A stretch of DNA of 64,000 bases, taken from NCBI GenBank assembly GCA_004352715.1, contig SCFE01000007.1, forward strand, positions 2,551,210-2,615,209, in the 5' to 3' direction. Shown here piece by piece: positions 44,947 to 57,488 of the stretch (its first letter is position 1; each line of letters starts with the position of its first letter). Source of the stretch: Hofstenia miamia. Taxonomy: Eukaryota > Xenacoelomorpha > Acoela. Position numbers and translations under genes: made by a program. The notes below the pieces were generated by a model, which ran no database searches, was not told where the DNA came from, and saw only the letters and a list, made by a program, of their open reading frames with translations.

Positions 44947-45211
44947 GTATATATATATATANNNNNNNNNNNNNNNNNNNNNNNNNNNNNNNNNNNNNNN
45001 NNNNNNNNNNNNNNNNNNNNNNNNNNNNNNNNNNNNNNNNNNNNNNNNNNNNNNNNNNNNNNNNNNNNNNNNNNNNNNNNNNNNNNNNNNNNNNNNNNNN
45101 NNNNNNNNNNNNNNNNNNNNNNNNNNNNNNNNNNNNNNNNNNNNNNNNNNNNNNNNNNNNNNNNNNNNNNNNNNNNNNNNNNNNNNNNNNNNNNNNNNAT
45201 ATATATATATT
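44947..45211. repeat. (AT)n microsatellite containing an assembly gap
   Basis: AT repeats flank the N run 44962-45198. Confidence 0.9.
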
Positions 45212-47430
45212 AGTGAAATCTTGATGTAAATGATAGGCATCAACGGTCTCAACTCTTGGGTCTATTAACACCTGTCAAGTTCTTACCAAACATTCTATCA
45301 AAACATAATTTATAGCATCATCAACAGATTTTTAAGATCAGAATAAATATTAATAATAAGTTTAAAAGGACAAGTTTTGATAATTAGAGTTACTTAAATT
45401 TTAGTTGTTTAAAGTTATTATAAATACATATTACATCTGCGGAATTTGATAACCAAATAATGTGTGATTATTATAAAGTTATAATTTATTCGAACATTTG
45501 TTAAATAATTAGATAATTGCAGACGCATGCCGAAACATTCTTCATAAAATGATGATAAATGTATTTACAAATTTTATCTTCAAGGTTGATGTCTAGCCTT
45601 GTTTAAGGAAATGGTACTCATATTTTAATAGCCGTCCATTAAAGCAGTACATTTTAACTGGGCAGTATAATTCAAACAAATGCATTTGAAAAATAAACAA
45701 TTTTCTTAAATAATGATTTCAACCTCCTAATTGATTGTCTTAACGAGAAAATGTAATAATGTGCAAACCAGGACTGTAAGTGGGTTCAGTCAATCCAACC
45801 TACTGATGAGTTGCATCGCATTTATAGTTATTTTTTAATGGGTAGAGATTTGAAGAAATATAAAAACATTTACAAAGGAGTCGGGTCAATGTTTCAATTA
45901 ATATTGGTCATGATTTGATCATTGAATGATAGTACGCATAAACTTTTGCAGAAGTGTTGTATATGTCTTGTTTTAATTCTTTAAAATTCAGCATAAAGAA
46001 CAATTTTTAGTATAAATTGACTATTTTCATCCTTAACATATTTTGTATGTGTTTATTTTCAAACGTGTTTCTGAATATTAGTTATGTAGTAAAAAGCTGT
46101 AGAAGTATTGAAAGTGCAGTAGGGCCATATTCGGGTTTTTTAAATGTATCATTTTGTTTTGATTTTTCTATACGCCATGTTATCAACTATCTATTTAGCT
46201 TCCATTGTTAGATTTAATGGATTCTCGTTTGTGTATCTACTTTTATTAATGATAACCCCATTTCTTCAAACCCCTGATCGCTGGTTATTTCAAGGTAAAT
46301 GATTTCTTATCTAATTTTCAATAACAAATACACATTTAGTTCAAACGGGTCGTTTTTTCAAATTCGTAATTGTTGTATCAGGCACAGCATGCCTTTCACA
46401 TCTAATATTCTATTTTGTGATGTCAACTACAGGAGTCACGGATAAAACCTTAATGCACTGTAAGAGTTCTTGATGATTACAATAATTAAGTTTCTATATC
46501 TTAATGTTGTCTATTTACCGAACTATCACCTATAGTAGCTTTAATATTTAAACCACATAGCTCCCTTTTGCATGCAGACTTATTTATGAAGGAGTTATAT
46601 TTCGAGTGCAGACAAAACTTTTATGAGAAGCACTATTTTACCATTTTATATGTACATTATAATCCATTTTAAAAAATTGAGAGAACTAAATAAAAATGGC
46701 ATGAAATCTATATAAACATGCCAAAAGAATTAATATTGTGGAAATATATATTTAAATTGGGTACACACAATTTTCATACTAATTAAGTTACAGATTGTTT
46801 CAAAGCATCTATTGCAGAGCTGTAAGCGAGACAGCCCATGGACCAAAGGTTTTCTGGGCGAGCCGCAGGCCGTCAATTTTAAATTTTTATGACATGAAAA
46901 CTTGGAATACATCTGTAAAGAGATTTAGGATATGATATTCTTTAAAATTTCATCTGAAGAAGAAAAAAGTGCAATGAAGAGTGCAGTAACAATAAAAAAC
47001 TGATTAGAACTCAAACTATTGTCATAAAAAATTTTACAAAACGAAGTATTTACAGACTTTGGCATAAAAAATCACAGATTTACAAATTTGTCTATTTTGT
47101 GCATTTAATTCCTTGTATTGTAATAATAATTATAAAATTTAAAATCACTTTCCATTTATATTTGAATTAAAATAAAATATAATTGAAGTTCCTGAATGAA
47201 GGATTTATACGTTTTATACATTTGTGTTTAAGTAGTTCTTTTTCACAAATTTTCAAAAAAACAAAAGCCTAGACGTTCATGAAAAAATCACTGGGTCCCC
47301 ATTCATGTGCTAAAAATTGGCAGGGTTGCCGTAAACCTGGATATCTAGATATGAATCGATCTGATAGATGGATGTCCTTTATATGTGGATCAGAAAATTA
47401 ATTTAATGGGTATCTATGGATCAATGCTTA
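45212..47430. other. Non-coding stretch with lone hAT-type tips
   Basis: No gene. CAGAGCTGTAAGCGAGAC at about 46815 and CAGGGTTGCCGTAAACC near 47322 look like hAT left ends without visible partners. The second runs into the N gap. Confidence 0.4.
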
Positions 47431-47432
47431 TC

Positions 47433-48452
47433 AATATATATATATATATATANNNNNNNNNNNNNNNNNNNNNNNNNNNNNNNNNNNNNNNNNNNNNNNN
47501 NNNNNNNNNNNNNNNNNNNNNNNNNNNNNNNNNNNNNNNNNNNNNNNNNNNNNNNNNNNNNNNNNNNNNNNNNNNNNNNNNNNNNNNNNNNNNNNNNNNN
47601 NNNNNNNNNNNNNNNNNNNNNNNNNNNNNNNNNNNNNNNNNNNNNNNNNNNNNNNNNNNNNNNNNNNNNNNNNNNNNNNNNNNNNNNNNNNNNNNNNNNN
47701 NNNNNNNNNNNNNNNNNNNNNNNNNNNNNNNNNNNNNNNNNNNNNNNNNNNNNNNNNNNNNNNNNNNNNNNNNNNNNNNNNNNNNNNNNNNNNNNNNNNN
47801 NNNNNNNNNNNNNNNNNNNNNNNNNNNNNNNNNNNNNNNNNNNNNNNNNNNNNNNNNNNNNNNNNNNNNNNNNNNNNNNNNNNNNNNNNNNNNNNNNNNN
47901 NNNNNNNNNNNNNNNNNNNNNNNNNNNNNNNNNNNNNNNNNNNNNNNNNNNNNNNNNNNNNNNNNNNNNNNNNNNNNNNNNNNNNNNNNNNNNNNNNNNN
48001 NNNNNNNNNNNNNNNNNNNNNNNNNNNNNNNNNNNNNNNNNNNNNNNNNNNNNNNNNNNNNNNNNNNNNNNNNNNNNNNNNNNNNNNNNNNNNNNNNNNN
48101 NNNNNNNNNNNNNNNNNNNNNNNNNNNNNNNNNNNNNNNNNNNNNNNNNNNNNNNNNNNNNNNNNNNNNNNNNNNNNNNNNNNNNNNNNNNNNNNNNNNN
48201 NNNNNNNNNNNNNNNNNNNNNNNNNNNNNNNNNNNNNNNNNNNNNNNNNNNNNNNNNNNNNNNNNNNNNNNNNNNNNNNNNNNNNNNNNNNNNNNNNNNN
48301 NNNNNNNNNNNNNNNNNNNNNNNNNNNNNNNNNNNNNNNNNNNNNNNNNNNNNNNNNNNNNNNNNNNNNNNNNNNNNNNNNNNNNNNNNNNNNNNNNNNN
48401 NNNNNNNNNNNNNNNNNNNNNNNNNNNNNNNNNNNNNNNNNNNNNNNNNNNN
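47433..48452. other. (AT)n tract and 1000-base N gap
   Basis: AT repeats lead into exactly 1000 N (47453-48452), probably a default gap size. The sequence after it (48453 on) belongs to a different repeat. Confidence 0.9.
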
Positions 48453-48492
48453 TGATATCCAGTTTAGAAAAGTTGGGTTGGTGATCGATATA

Positions 48493-50035
48493 CAGTAGAC
48501 CCTGCTTAATAAATCTACGTTAGGACCAGGCTATTTTGAATTTTTGACACTAGAACAGCAACTACTTGGGAATAAATTTACATCTGTTTCAAATGCGAAA
48601 ATTATGGAATAGAAACCAAATTGTTACAAATAGCAAATTTAATGAAATTATCAACATAATTGGAAGTATATGTACCTGCTAGTTCTTTTTTTGAATGAAT
48701 GATGAAGCAAACATAAAATGTTTAACGGTCATTTTGATCTATCATCGCTTTTCTAGTTATATCCAAAGGATTTAATAACTGAGAGAAAAATGACAAACTC
48801 TAAAAAATATACCTATTGTTAAGCAATTTATAGAAGTGTTAACAAATGATTGGTTTTTGGCAAATGATGAATTTATCAGGATTTGCTTGCTTTGTAGGGC
48901 ACTTTTCCCATAATTGAGGGCTGATGTTCTCTTTGAAAGCAACAAAGGTGTCCATTTTGCTGTATCCTAGACACTAGACTATTGAGACGATATTCCTATT
49001 AAACAAAACAATATAGCATTTCCGCAGGTGTTCGATTTCCTCTCTCTCGGCATCCACAATTTCGTGGACCAACTCATTAAGTATATCTTTTTCATTCACC
49101 TCCGTAACTATTACATCACCAATTAAATTCTTCATAGCCTAGTTCCGCTCCAACAGTAGTAAATCCGGCTTTTATCTAACCGTTTTTGATGTTGTTCCAA
49201 GAAACTTATTCCATGCTCACTGGATCATATACAGCCTTGTGCATAATAGTTCGGACTAATGTTTTTTACATTAACGTTGTTCTCTTGGTTGTTACTGGTA
49301 CTTTGAAAGTGTGAATGCTTATTTCAGAATGTACTTGTTAAAATTTAGGTTTAAGCTTAATATTTCTGGCAATCATTATTCACAACAAAATGCATGGTAA
49401 GATTATTTCCTTCGAAATGCGAAAAATTAGAGTTTCAAAATTCCTGGAAAAAATTCCGCAGAAAAAATTTTTTAATTTCTTCAATTATCAAAGCAAACAT
49501 TATTTTCAATTATTTCACATAAAAGAATCGGTTAAACTAGGCCACCAGCTAAACTGGGGCGCCCTTCTAAACAACGGGCCGTTCCCAAACAAATTGAGCC
49601 CATCTTTCCAGATTTTGCCCACGTTTGACGTCGAAACACTTGAAATTAGATTGGATAGAACTGGATATTTTGTGCATGATTCCACAATTCCCCGAATTTT
49701 AAAAAAATATGGGCTATATGGTCGCTTATAATTGCAATTACTTAATTAGTCCAAACTATTATGCACAAGACTTTACATGTGCTTTGTGACCTCTTGAGCA
49801 AAAATTTCGATCTCAGTATCCATCTATGATATCGCAATTACAATAAGTCTGATGATTCAATACATGAGTCGGTCATTTTCTTCTTAGAAAAATTGGATTT
49901 ACTAATCAGGGTGTTGGATTTGTTAAAACATGGGTTTTCAATGTAGAAATTAATTCCAGCCTAATTTGGATGTATTAAGGATTGACTTATCATTAATGGA
50001 TTTATAAAGCGTACTGTATTATAAAGAGCCTACTG
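48493..50035 (-). mobile_element. pogo/Tigger-like element, copy 2
   Basis: CAGTAGACCCTGCTTAATA (48493) to the inverted partner end at 50035, with TA on each side. Same structure as 33508-35096 in opposite orientation and 46 bp shorter through small deletions. It contains Tc1 copy 2. Confidence 0.82.
49232..49773 (+). mobile_element. 542-bp Tc1-like element, copy 2
   Basis: TA (49230-49231, 49774-49775) borders the same inverted ends as copy 1, and the length is identical. The 113-codon frame at 49390-49731 is identical in protein sequence to copy 1, although surrounding DNA differs. The helix-turn-helix segment is kept and the catalytic domain is lacking. Confidence 0.87.
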
Positions 50036-50104
50036 TATTGCCTTAGTAAGGAAATGCCGTCAGTTGAGTTTATAGAGGATTCGGTTGCTTCACACCATTC
50101 GATN

Positions 50105-51703
50105 CCATCAAAATATTGCTTCCAAAACAGACTATAGTAATTTGTTTGCCTAATTAAGTAATGTTGACAGTACTATAATACCTACAGCCTCTGTTGGTTG
50201 TGGTCTATCCGAAAATGAAACCGAAATAATCGACAAATTCGAAAACGAACTGCTTGAAAAGTTTGCCGAAGATGATTCTTGTAATATATAACAAGTGATA
50301 TGTTTCCTTGCAGAGCAATTGAGGTTGCATTTTGTCAATAAACATGCAAAAAGATATTCCAATGAACCAAGTGATTCTAGCTATATCGCGTCACTGTTTT
50401 TACCCTCACTGTATTTTAACCAAATTTCTTCAATGGATAGTCTTCGGATTCGATATTTTTTTTTCTGTATTACTTTTGAAGTTTGTTGATTCCAACAATT
50501 TATATTTTGTGAATCAATTTTGCTCAAAAGACCATCAAATATGGAACGTTTTTATTAAGAAGTTGTTTAATTGTTTTGTGAAAAATTTTGTTGAGGATTT
50601 TAGTGGTGCTAAGACTAGTGATACTAATGCTTGCAAAAGAAAAATTAAGGAAATTTCAATCGCTTTGCTAAAGTTTTTATTTTGATATTGAATTATAATT
50701 GTTCAATGAATTTAATTTATTCTTCAATGCCTACTTCAGAGAAATTTTTTGTCTTAAAATAGATTTCTAATTTACATTTACGTTTAATGCAAATGGCATT
50801 AATTTAATTACTAATTTCCAGTAACCTCAAAGGAGTTGAAAGTGGTAATCTGTCAATCATGCTTCTGTCATTCAATATAAATGATGTACTGGCAAATTAA
50901 TTCTAAGAACATCACATAATACTTGCACATTTGATTTGAACAAGAAAAAATTCAAATTTCTATAGAATCATCAATTCACATCTGCACAACAAATATTACC
51001 TCAAATATAAGGCTTTCAGCCTGTCAAAAATCTAATGTAGAATCAACACATATTAGGATTGTCATAGAAATTCCAAAACGTGATATATACCATAGCAACT
51101 TATATATTTCTAAAGAAAACAATGTTAAATTTCTCTAAACAGCTGTGATTATTCCTTAAATTTAGAAAAATATTAATTATTGTCTTCACGAGCATTCAGC
51201 TTGAAGTTCTTCTCTTTAATTATTATATTGAAGTTGTTGAAAGCTTCGTTGAATAAATTATTCTTATTTCAAAATGATCTATATAAATAGTTTGTCAAAC
51301 CATTAAATATCTACGCCAATGAATAGTGAACAAATTTCAATGACTAATAAATATTTACATGAGAATTATAAATCGATAGATGTGCATGTAATTTCATTCT
51401 CTTCAAAATTGCTGTTCTAGACGTGCAAGCAAATGTGAGACAATGAATTGAGACAAAATCCTCTGTCATTGATACACCCCTCACGCTGCAATTAATAAAG
51501 CACTTTACAGTTGATTAGATACCAATGAATCATTTATAAATAAATTATTATTCACATCGTCAGGTCTATAAAATGGATTTTTTATATCTTAATTACAATT
51601 TCATGAAGAATAATTAAAGTATTGAAATCAGTAAAAAAAATTGATATAGATGTCTAACCACACAACATGCTAACAGCTGGTTTTCACCTTGAACACCTTC
51701 TGT
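50105..51703 (+). pseudogene. Internally deleted P-element derivative (copy 2)
   Basis: From 50105 this matches copy 1 exon sequence (36674 downwards), including EQLRLHFVNKHAKRYSNE. It then jumps in frame to PSDSSYIASLFLPSLYF, the C-terminal part corresponding to 32485 in copy 1. The junction falls at TGAAC, a 5-bp word present at both source positions, so the whole catalytic core is missing, as in classical P deletion derivatives. Translation continues with a frame change to FCSKDHQIWNVFIKK and a basic tail (ends 50685). The 3' flank to 51703 is homologous to 30957-32160. The left part is cut by the n at 50104, so whether a THAP domain is present is unknown. Confidence 0.82.
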
Positions 51704-52703
51704 NNNNNNNNNNNNNNNNNNNNNNNNNNNNNNNNNNNNNNNNNNNNNNNNNNNNNNNNNNNNNNNNNNNNNNNNNNNNNNNNNNNNNNNNNNNNNNNNN
51801 NNNNNNNNNNNNNNNNNNNNNNNNNNNNNNNNNNNNNNNNNNNNNNNNNNNNNNNNNNNNNNNNNNNNNNNNNNNNNNNNNNNNNNNNNNNNNNNNNNNN
51901 NNNNNNNNNNNNNNNNNNNNNNNNNNNNNNNNNNNNNNNNNNNNNNNNNNNNNNNNNNNNNNNNNNNNNNNNNNNNNNNNNNNNNNNNNNNNNNNNNNNN
52001 NNNNNNNNNNNNNNNNNNNNNNNNNNNNNNNNNNNNNNNNNNNNNNNNNNNNNNNNNNNNNNNNNNNNNNNNNNNNNNNNNNNNNNNNNNNNNNNNNNNN
52101 NNNNNNNNNNNNNNNNNNNNNNNNNNNNNNNNNNNNNNNNNNNNNNNNNNNNNNNNNNNNNNNNNNNNNNNNNNNNNNNNNNNNNNNNNNNNNNNNNNNN
52201 NNNNNNNNNNNNNNNNNNNNNNNNNNNNNNNNNNNNNNNNNNNNNNNNNNNNNNNNNNNNNNNNNNNNNNNNNNNNNNNNNNNNNNNNNNNNNNNNNNNN
52301 NNNNNNNNNNNNNNNNNNNNNNNNNNNNNNNNNNNNNNNNNNNNNNNNNNNNNNNNNNNNNNNNNNNNNNNNNNNNNNNNNNNNNNNNNNNNNNNNNNNN
52401 NNNNNNNNNNNNNNNNNNNNNNNNNNNNNNNNNNNNNNNNNNNNNNNNNNNNNNNNNNNNNNNNNNNNNNNNNNNNNNNNNNNNNNNNNNNNNNNNNNNN
52501 NNNNNNNNNNNNNNNNNNNNNNNNNNNNNNNNNNNNNNNNNNNNNNNNNNNNNNNNNNNNNNNNNNNNNNNNNNNNNNNNNNNNNNNNNNNNNNNNNNNN
52601 NNNNNNNNNNNNNNNNNNNNNNNNNNNNNNNNNNNNNNNNNNNNNNNNNNNNNNNNNNNNNNNNNNNNNNNNNNNNNNNNNNNNNNNNNNNNNNNNNNNN
52701 NNN
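51704..52703. other. 1000-base N gap
   Basis: Exactly 1000 N, probably a default size, separating the P derivative from a Tc1-like family B element. Confidence 0.99.
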
Positions 52704-53063
52704 CATAAGCGTTTTTTCTCATTGCAAGAAATTTGGAGAGGTCGGCCGCTTCCTTTCTTTCTTTCCAAGGTTCCCCTTTCTTCAAAGATTTTCATGTTAC
52801 GTCGGAAACTACGAGGTGGCAGTTTCATCCGTTTCAACAGATATTCACGGTTGGTGGAGTCGTTGACATTGAGAAAATTTTGTGTTGAAGAATGATGTGT
52901 AGCAGCTAAGTATCTGTCAATTGATTCACACGGCGACAAAGTCTGTTCAACGTGCTAACTTTTATATTTTTGCCACATTTCGCCAAAATTTGCCGCTTTC
53001 GAGCTATACGCATTTTTCAAAAATATTGCCGCGGCCATTTTTTTTGAACCAAGGTATACCTTA
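52704..53063 (-). pseudogene. Tc1-like family B transposase N-terminus and terminal repeat
   Basis: On the minus strand, from the end at 53063 (TACCTTGGTTCAAAAAAAAT), a non-coding leader is followed by a frame with SPCESIDRYLAATHHSS, STNREYLLKRMKLPPRSFRR and LERKKGSGRPLQIS. This is the paired helix-turn-helix with 'GSGRP' linker of Tc1/Tc3-type transposases. No ATG precedes it in frame, so the true start may be upstream of damage. The catalytic part lies in the N gap. It is a different family from the 542-bp Tc1 elements. The matching left terminus occurs at 43243. Confidence 0.75.
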
Positions 53064-53069
53064 TGTATA

Positions 53070-53585
53070 ACTGTGATCATTATTTAATATCTCTAGGTTT
53101 GACATCACAATATGAGGTGTATGACAGAAAGATAGCAATAGCGCGAAATAAGGTTAATGGTTACGCCTTCAATATCAAAAAGTTAATTCGGTAGTGAAAT
53201 CATAATATATATTTTGGTCATCAAACAATGCTGTACACGCAATACCCAATACTATATTAATTTACTAGGCAGGACAATAATGATTTTCGAATATGGACTT
53301 TATTATGTTTCGCCAAGATTTTCATCCATTAATGTTCGTGAGAACGTTCTTAGTGAACCTAAATAATTGCAAGTTATTGGTAATTTTTGTTCTTCTAAAG
53401 TATTAAATAGATTAATCGATTTCCATTTATTGTAATAATGGCAACATCAATTAAATATATCCTGCTTAATATATATATGTACTACGTTATCATATCAGCA
53501 TACATTTCAAGAGGAATGGAAGCATCTGTGCTCTGTTGAGGGGGGGGAACGTTCCCCCAGTTCCTCCCCACTGGGTGCACCTCTG
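53070..53585. repeat. ~520-bp block, copy 2 (copy 1 at 43282-43828)
   Basis: Adjoins the Tc1 family B end and runs to CTGGGTGCACCTCTG. The palindrome GGGGGAACGTTCCCCC is kept at 53543-53558. Confidence 0.8.
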
Positions 53586-53814
53586 TGTACAGCAATCGCT
53601 TTTGCTTTAGATGCTGCCACAGGGCGATTTGGCTCTAATGCTTGGGATACATCTGAGGTTGGAGTGAGTCAATCTCGTTGGAGAACCCCATCGAAACTAA
53701 ATCGAATGAATATATTGACTGTCTTTTCTAATAGTGATCATTTAGAACCTATATTTGTAAATTTTGACATTGTTTATTTTGTTAAATAAATCTCTTCGAA
53801 TACTTTTAATTCTT

Positions 53815-54140
53815 TAAAGAAATTCCTTCAAATTCTTTATAAAACTTGCCAATTTCTTGCAAAGAAATGTAAAAAGATTCTTAAAGATCTTTAAAGAATT
53901 AAAAGATCTATCTTTAAATTCTTCTGTTTCTTAAAAGAAATTTCTTTAATTTCCTCAAAAAACTTGCCAATTTCTTGCAAAGAAATGTAAAAATATTCTT
54001 AAAGATCTTTAAAGAATTAAAAGATATATCTTTATATTCTTCTATTTCTTAAAAGAAATTTCTTTAATTTCCTCAAAAAACTTGCCAATTTCTTGCAAAG
54101 AAATGTAAAAAGTTTCTTTAAGATCCTCAAAGTTATCAAA
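53815..54140. repeat. Minisatellite, period 118 bp, ~2.7 copies
   Basis: CTTGCCAATTTCTTGCAAAG starts at 53845, 53963 and 54081. AAAGAA, TTCTTT and AAAGATC words dominate. Confidence 0.88.
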
Positions 54141-54576
54141 GAATTTTGAACTAGGGTAATTAATCACAATAATTTGCTGTTTAAATTTTTGTTTTGAATT
54201 TTCTTTTGATCTTAGTATTTACAGTAATCAGCAGCTTATTTGATGGATTATGCTACAGGACTACTTCCAGTTACTTTCATGCTGACCACATTGATTGTTC
54301 ACATGTATGCCATAATAGTATTATGCATCTATTTAAATGTAGAGCTATCTATATGTAAGGACAATAACAAGCAAATGCCTCCAGGTTGCAAAGAACCCTC
54401 CTTCATTGCTATAAAATTAAGATATTAACAAGGGCAATCAATGCATTAAATTAATTATGGCACACAATCATAGGAGTTCCTTCACACAAATTCTACCATC
54501 CAAAACCTAAACAACTTAAATGCAAATTTATCCTTAAAGTATTTTAAGTTGTTTTGCCTAGTAATCCCATGAAATT
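54141..54576. other. Spacer between two minisatellites
   Basis: Contains a 62-codon frame (54240-54428) with one hydrophobic segment and no recognised family. I do not call a gene. Confidence 0.4.
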
Positions 54577-54985
54577 AAGTTTTTGGGTAAATTATAAGGC
54601 ATCATTTTCCCCATTCATATTGCTTTTATTACTATACTAGATAGACTATAAATAGAATAGGTTTGGATCTATAAAATGGCACTTAAATCCTTTTTATGAA
54701 AAATTGGTTTTAAGTTTTTGGGTAAATTATTAGGCATCATTTTCCTCATTCATATTGCTTTTACTACTATACTAGATAGACTATAGATAGAAAAGCTTTG
54801 TATCTATAAAATGGCATTTAAATCCTTTTTATGAAAAATTGGACTTAAGTTTTTGGGTAAATTATTAGGCATCATTTTCCTCATTCATATTGCTTTTACT
54901 ATTATACTAGATAGACTATAAATAAAATAGGTTTGAATCTATAAAATGGCATTTAAATCCCTTTATTTAAAAATTGGACTTAAAT
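54577..54985. repeat. Minisatellite, period 135 bp, 3 copies
   Basis: AAGTTTTTGGGTAAATTA starts at 54577, 54712 and 54847. Copies differ by a few bases. Confidence 0.9.
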
Positions 54986-55656
54986 TGTTTTGCTTTGGGA
55001 CCTCAGAATTGCACTGAGAATTGTCCATTACACTGAGCGGTTCTAATAGTCACAACTTCTTTCCCTTTTTTGTTGCAAGGTTCAGCTTTAGGTTTCAGCC
55101 CTGTGGATTACTGTTGATCTAAATAGAGTTCCAATAGTAAGGTGACTACAAGCTTGTTGTATCAATATATTAGGTTCTATAAAATATCAGAAATAACAAC
55201 TTCAATGATGATCACAGAAATGGTGGGATCTTATTTGCGATTATTGGAATTGTATGCAATAGTTTGGGTATTGCCTCACTCAATAAAACCATATTACCAC
55301 CTAGTACAGATTCTAAATGCTTACAGGCGCCCAATACATGCAACAAAGAAATGAAAAGAGAAAATTATTTGAGTTAAGAAGATGTACTTCTTCTTGAAAA
55401 AATTGTTTTACAATTAAAGGAACAAAAATTACTGAATGAATTTAACTCTAAACACCTTGGGTAAAGGAATTAAAGAAAAGAATTAGGTTGAGATGGATTT
55501 CTTCTTAAATTTTTTTTAATGAATTTATTGGACAAAAAGTGAATCAACCTGGAGAAAAATTAGAAAGAAAATGAACTCTGAAGTAAAATTTGGCACTACT
55601 GGAAAACTGAAAAAGAATTGGGAAACCAAGAGGCTACTCATAGCTAAAGTTTAAAA
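54986..55656. other. Presumed 5' leader of the Gypsy-like element
   Basis: No LTR or primer-binding site was identified with confidence. It may be the leader or flank of the element that follows. Confidence 0.35.
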
Positions 55657-57010
55657 ATGGTAAATAATTCAAGGAAAAAGAACAAAACAAAGTTGAAAAC
55701 TCAACAGCAATGCCTGCAGCAGGCAGAGACTCCCCAGACGCAAGAAACAGCGTCATTAACCCAAAACAAAGTGTCCCCCACAGAATTAGTACTACATTCA
55801 GTACAATTCAAAAATCAATATACAATAGCCAGAAATGGCAGAGGATAAAATGCAATTAAGCCTGCAAATTGACTAACTAACAAAATGAATGTTAGAACTA
55901 GAATAAATGAATATCAAAAAAAAATGGATGAATGAAATGAGAAATGATACCAGTGCAAGACTAACAGAACAAAGACATTGGGTTCAACAACAAATAAAAA
56001 TGCTCACAGAAGCAAACGAACAGATGAAAAATGAAAGCAAAAAGTTGCAGCAATTAATGGCTGAAATGCATGACGAAAACATCAGATTACAAGAAGATAA
56101 TGTAACAAAACAATTGGAAATCAATAGTTTAAGAGATGAAGTAGATTAATATTGTTAAACAAGGAAAATGAAAAGATTAAAAAACGGAAGGATTGAAAGA
56201 AATACAAGTAAAAGTTACAGAAATACTGAATCAAATGATTTTAGATGACGATATAGAAATAAGTAAAAATAAACTACTGGAAACAGAAGAACAATTTCTT
56301 GAGAAATTGGTAAAAAACATAACACAACTAGTGAAACAAAGGTGTGAAATAGAAATAGAAACAGAACCAGTATTCAATAAATCCATACTGTCTGACAACA
56401 ATAATGAAGAAGGACCTTTATGTAAAGCCATACTACCAAAGTTCACAGGATGAATAGAAAATTATTTGCTGACTTTCATAGAATGGTTAAAGATATTCAA
56501 AATGACTTGGAAGGAAAGTGAAGTGAATCAGAGCACTGCAGCAGCAAGATTCCCAATATATTTAAGCGGAGCTGCCTACTAGCATTATCTAGTACTCAAT
56601 ACAAAAAATAAACTATACAAAACTAATAGGCGAATACAAAGCTTATTACAATGATGAAAGTTTTAAAAGTCAATACCAGATGATCCTCAATGGGATAAAA
56701 TCAATAAATGCAATGATCTCAGAAATTACATGTCACAAGTTGAAAGGATGCTTAAACTGAGTTCAAGAGAAGAAAGATATTTGAAATATGATCTCTTCTC
56801 ACACATCTGCAAGGGGTTACCTGAAGTGATAAAACAACAATTTGAAATTAAATTAGATGCTGAAGATGCACTAAAACATATGATAAGAAAAGGATTGGTG
56901 ATACAAATAGCACTGGAAAATATTGCCAGAATAAATGAAAAGGCAACAGTGAACAGGACCCCAACAAATACAACAACAGCATTCAAGAAATTTGAAAACA
57001 AGAACTTTAA
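55657..57010 (+). pseudogene. Ty3/Gypsy-like gag, broken
   Basis: A series of plus-strand frames with stops between them. The first is a Gln-rich N-terminal stretch (55657-55845), the second a strongly coiled-coil segment (55907-56146, rich in E, Q, K and N), and the third an acidic segment ending ILPKFTG (56453). In continuing frame come TFIEWLKIF and AAARFPIYLSGAAY, then LKLSSREERYLKYDLFSHIC and a helical, basic tail to 57010. LP.F.G, followed by W, RFP..L.G.A, is the usual Gypsy capsid pattern. Stops at about 55846, 56147 and 56451 make it dead. The zinc knuckle expected after the capsid is not found. Confidence 0.72.
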
Positions 57011-57449
57011 CCCTATTCATACCAGGGGGCGGATTCCGCCAATTTGATGGATTTTTACACATAACTTTTTTTTGTAGAACCTCTGCTTTCAATTTTTGGT
57101 GACTTTTCATATTTTTTACTACTGAGTTGAACTACATTGATTTCATTATGTTTTGTGGTTTTTCTGCAACAATGATTTTGTCAGGGGTCACTGTGACAGT
57201 ATTTCACATTATTATTTTGAAGCTTGTCTATGATTGTATTGGACTTTGAAAAGCATTTCTATTGTTCTAATTTGACTTACCCTTAACATTTTGTGAGTAT
57301 ATGAAATTAATTTTATAATTTATATGTATATTTTCTATCAGTACCAATTTTTTAAAACAATAAAACAATTAAAACAACGATCTTTCAGTTCAATCAATCT
57401 TGGAGAGTAAGACTGAAAGAACGAATTCCTATATGTATGCATGTTACTT

Positions 57450-57488
<39 letters not shown>

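Larger units (their letters stand above)
48453..50103 (-). mobile_element. Second copy of the hAT/Tigger/Tc1 nest, inverted
   Basis: This is the reverse complement of roughly 35135-33440, with a few percent differences. It starts inside the hAT relic and keeps the same Tigger and Tc1 insertions at the same positions. It ends at the single n at 50104, before the hAT end. Confidence 0.88.

Noticed and set aside
54240-54428. Small membrane protein of 62 residues
   Set aside because: A single hydrophobic stretch between two minisatellites, without any supporting feature.
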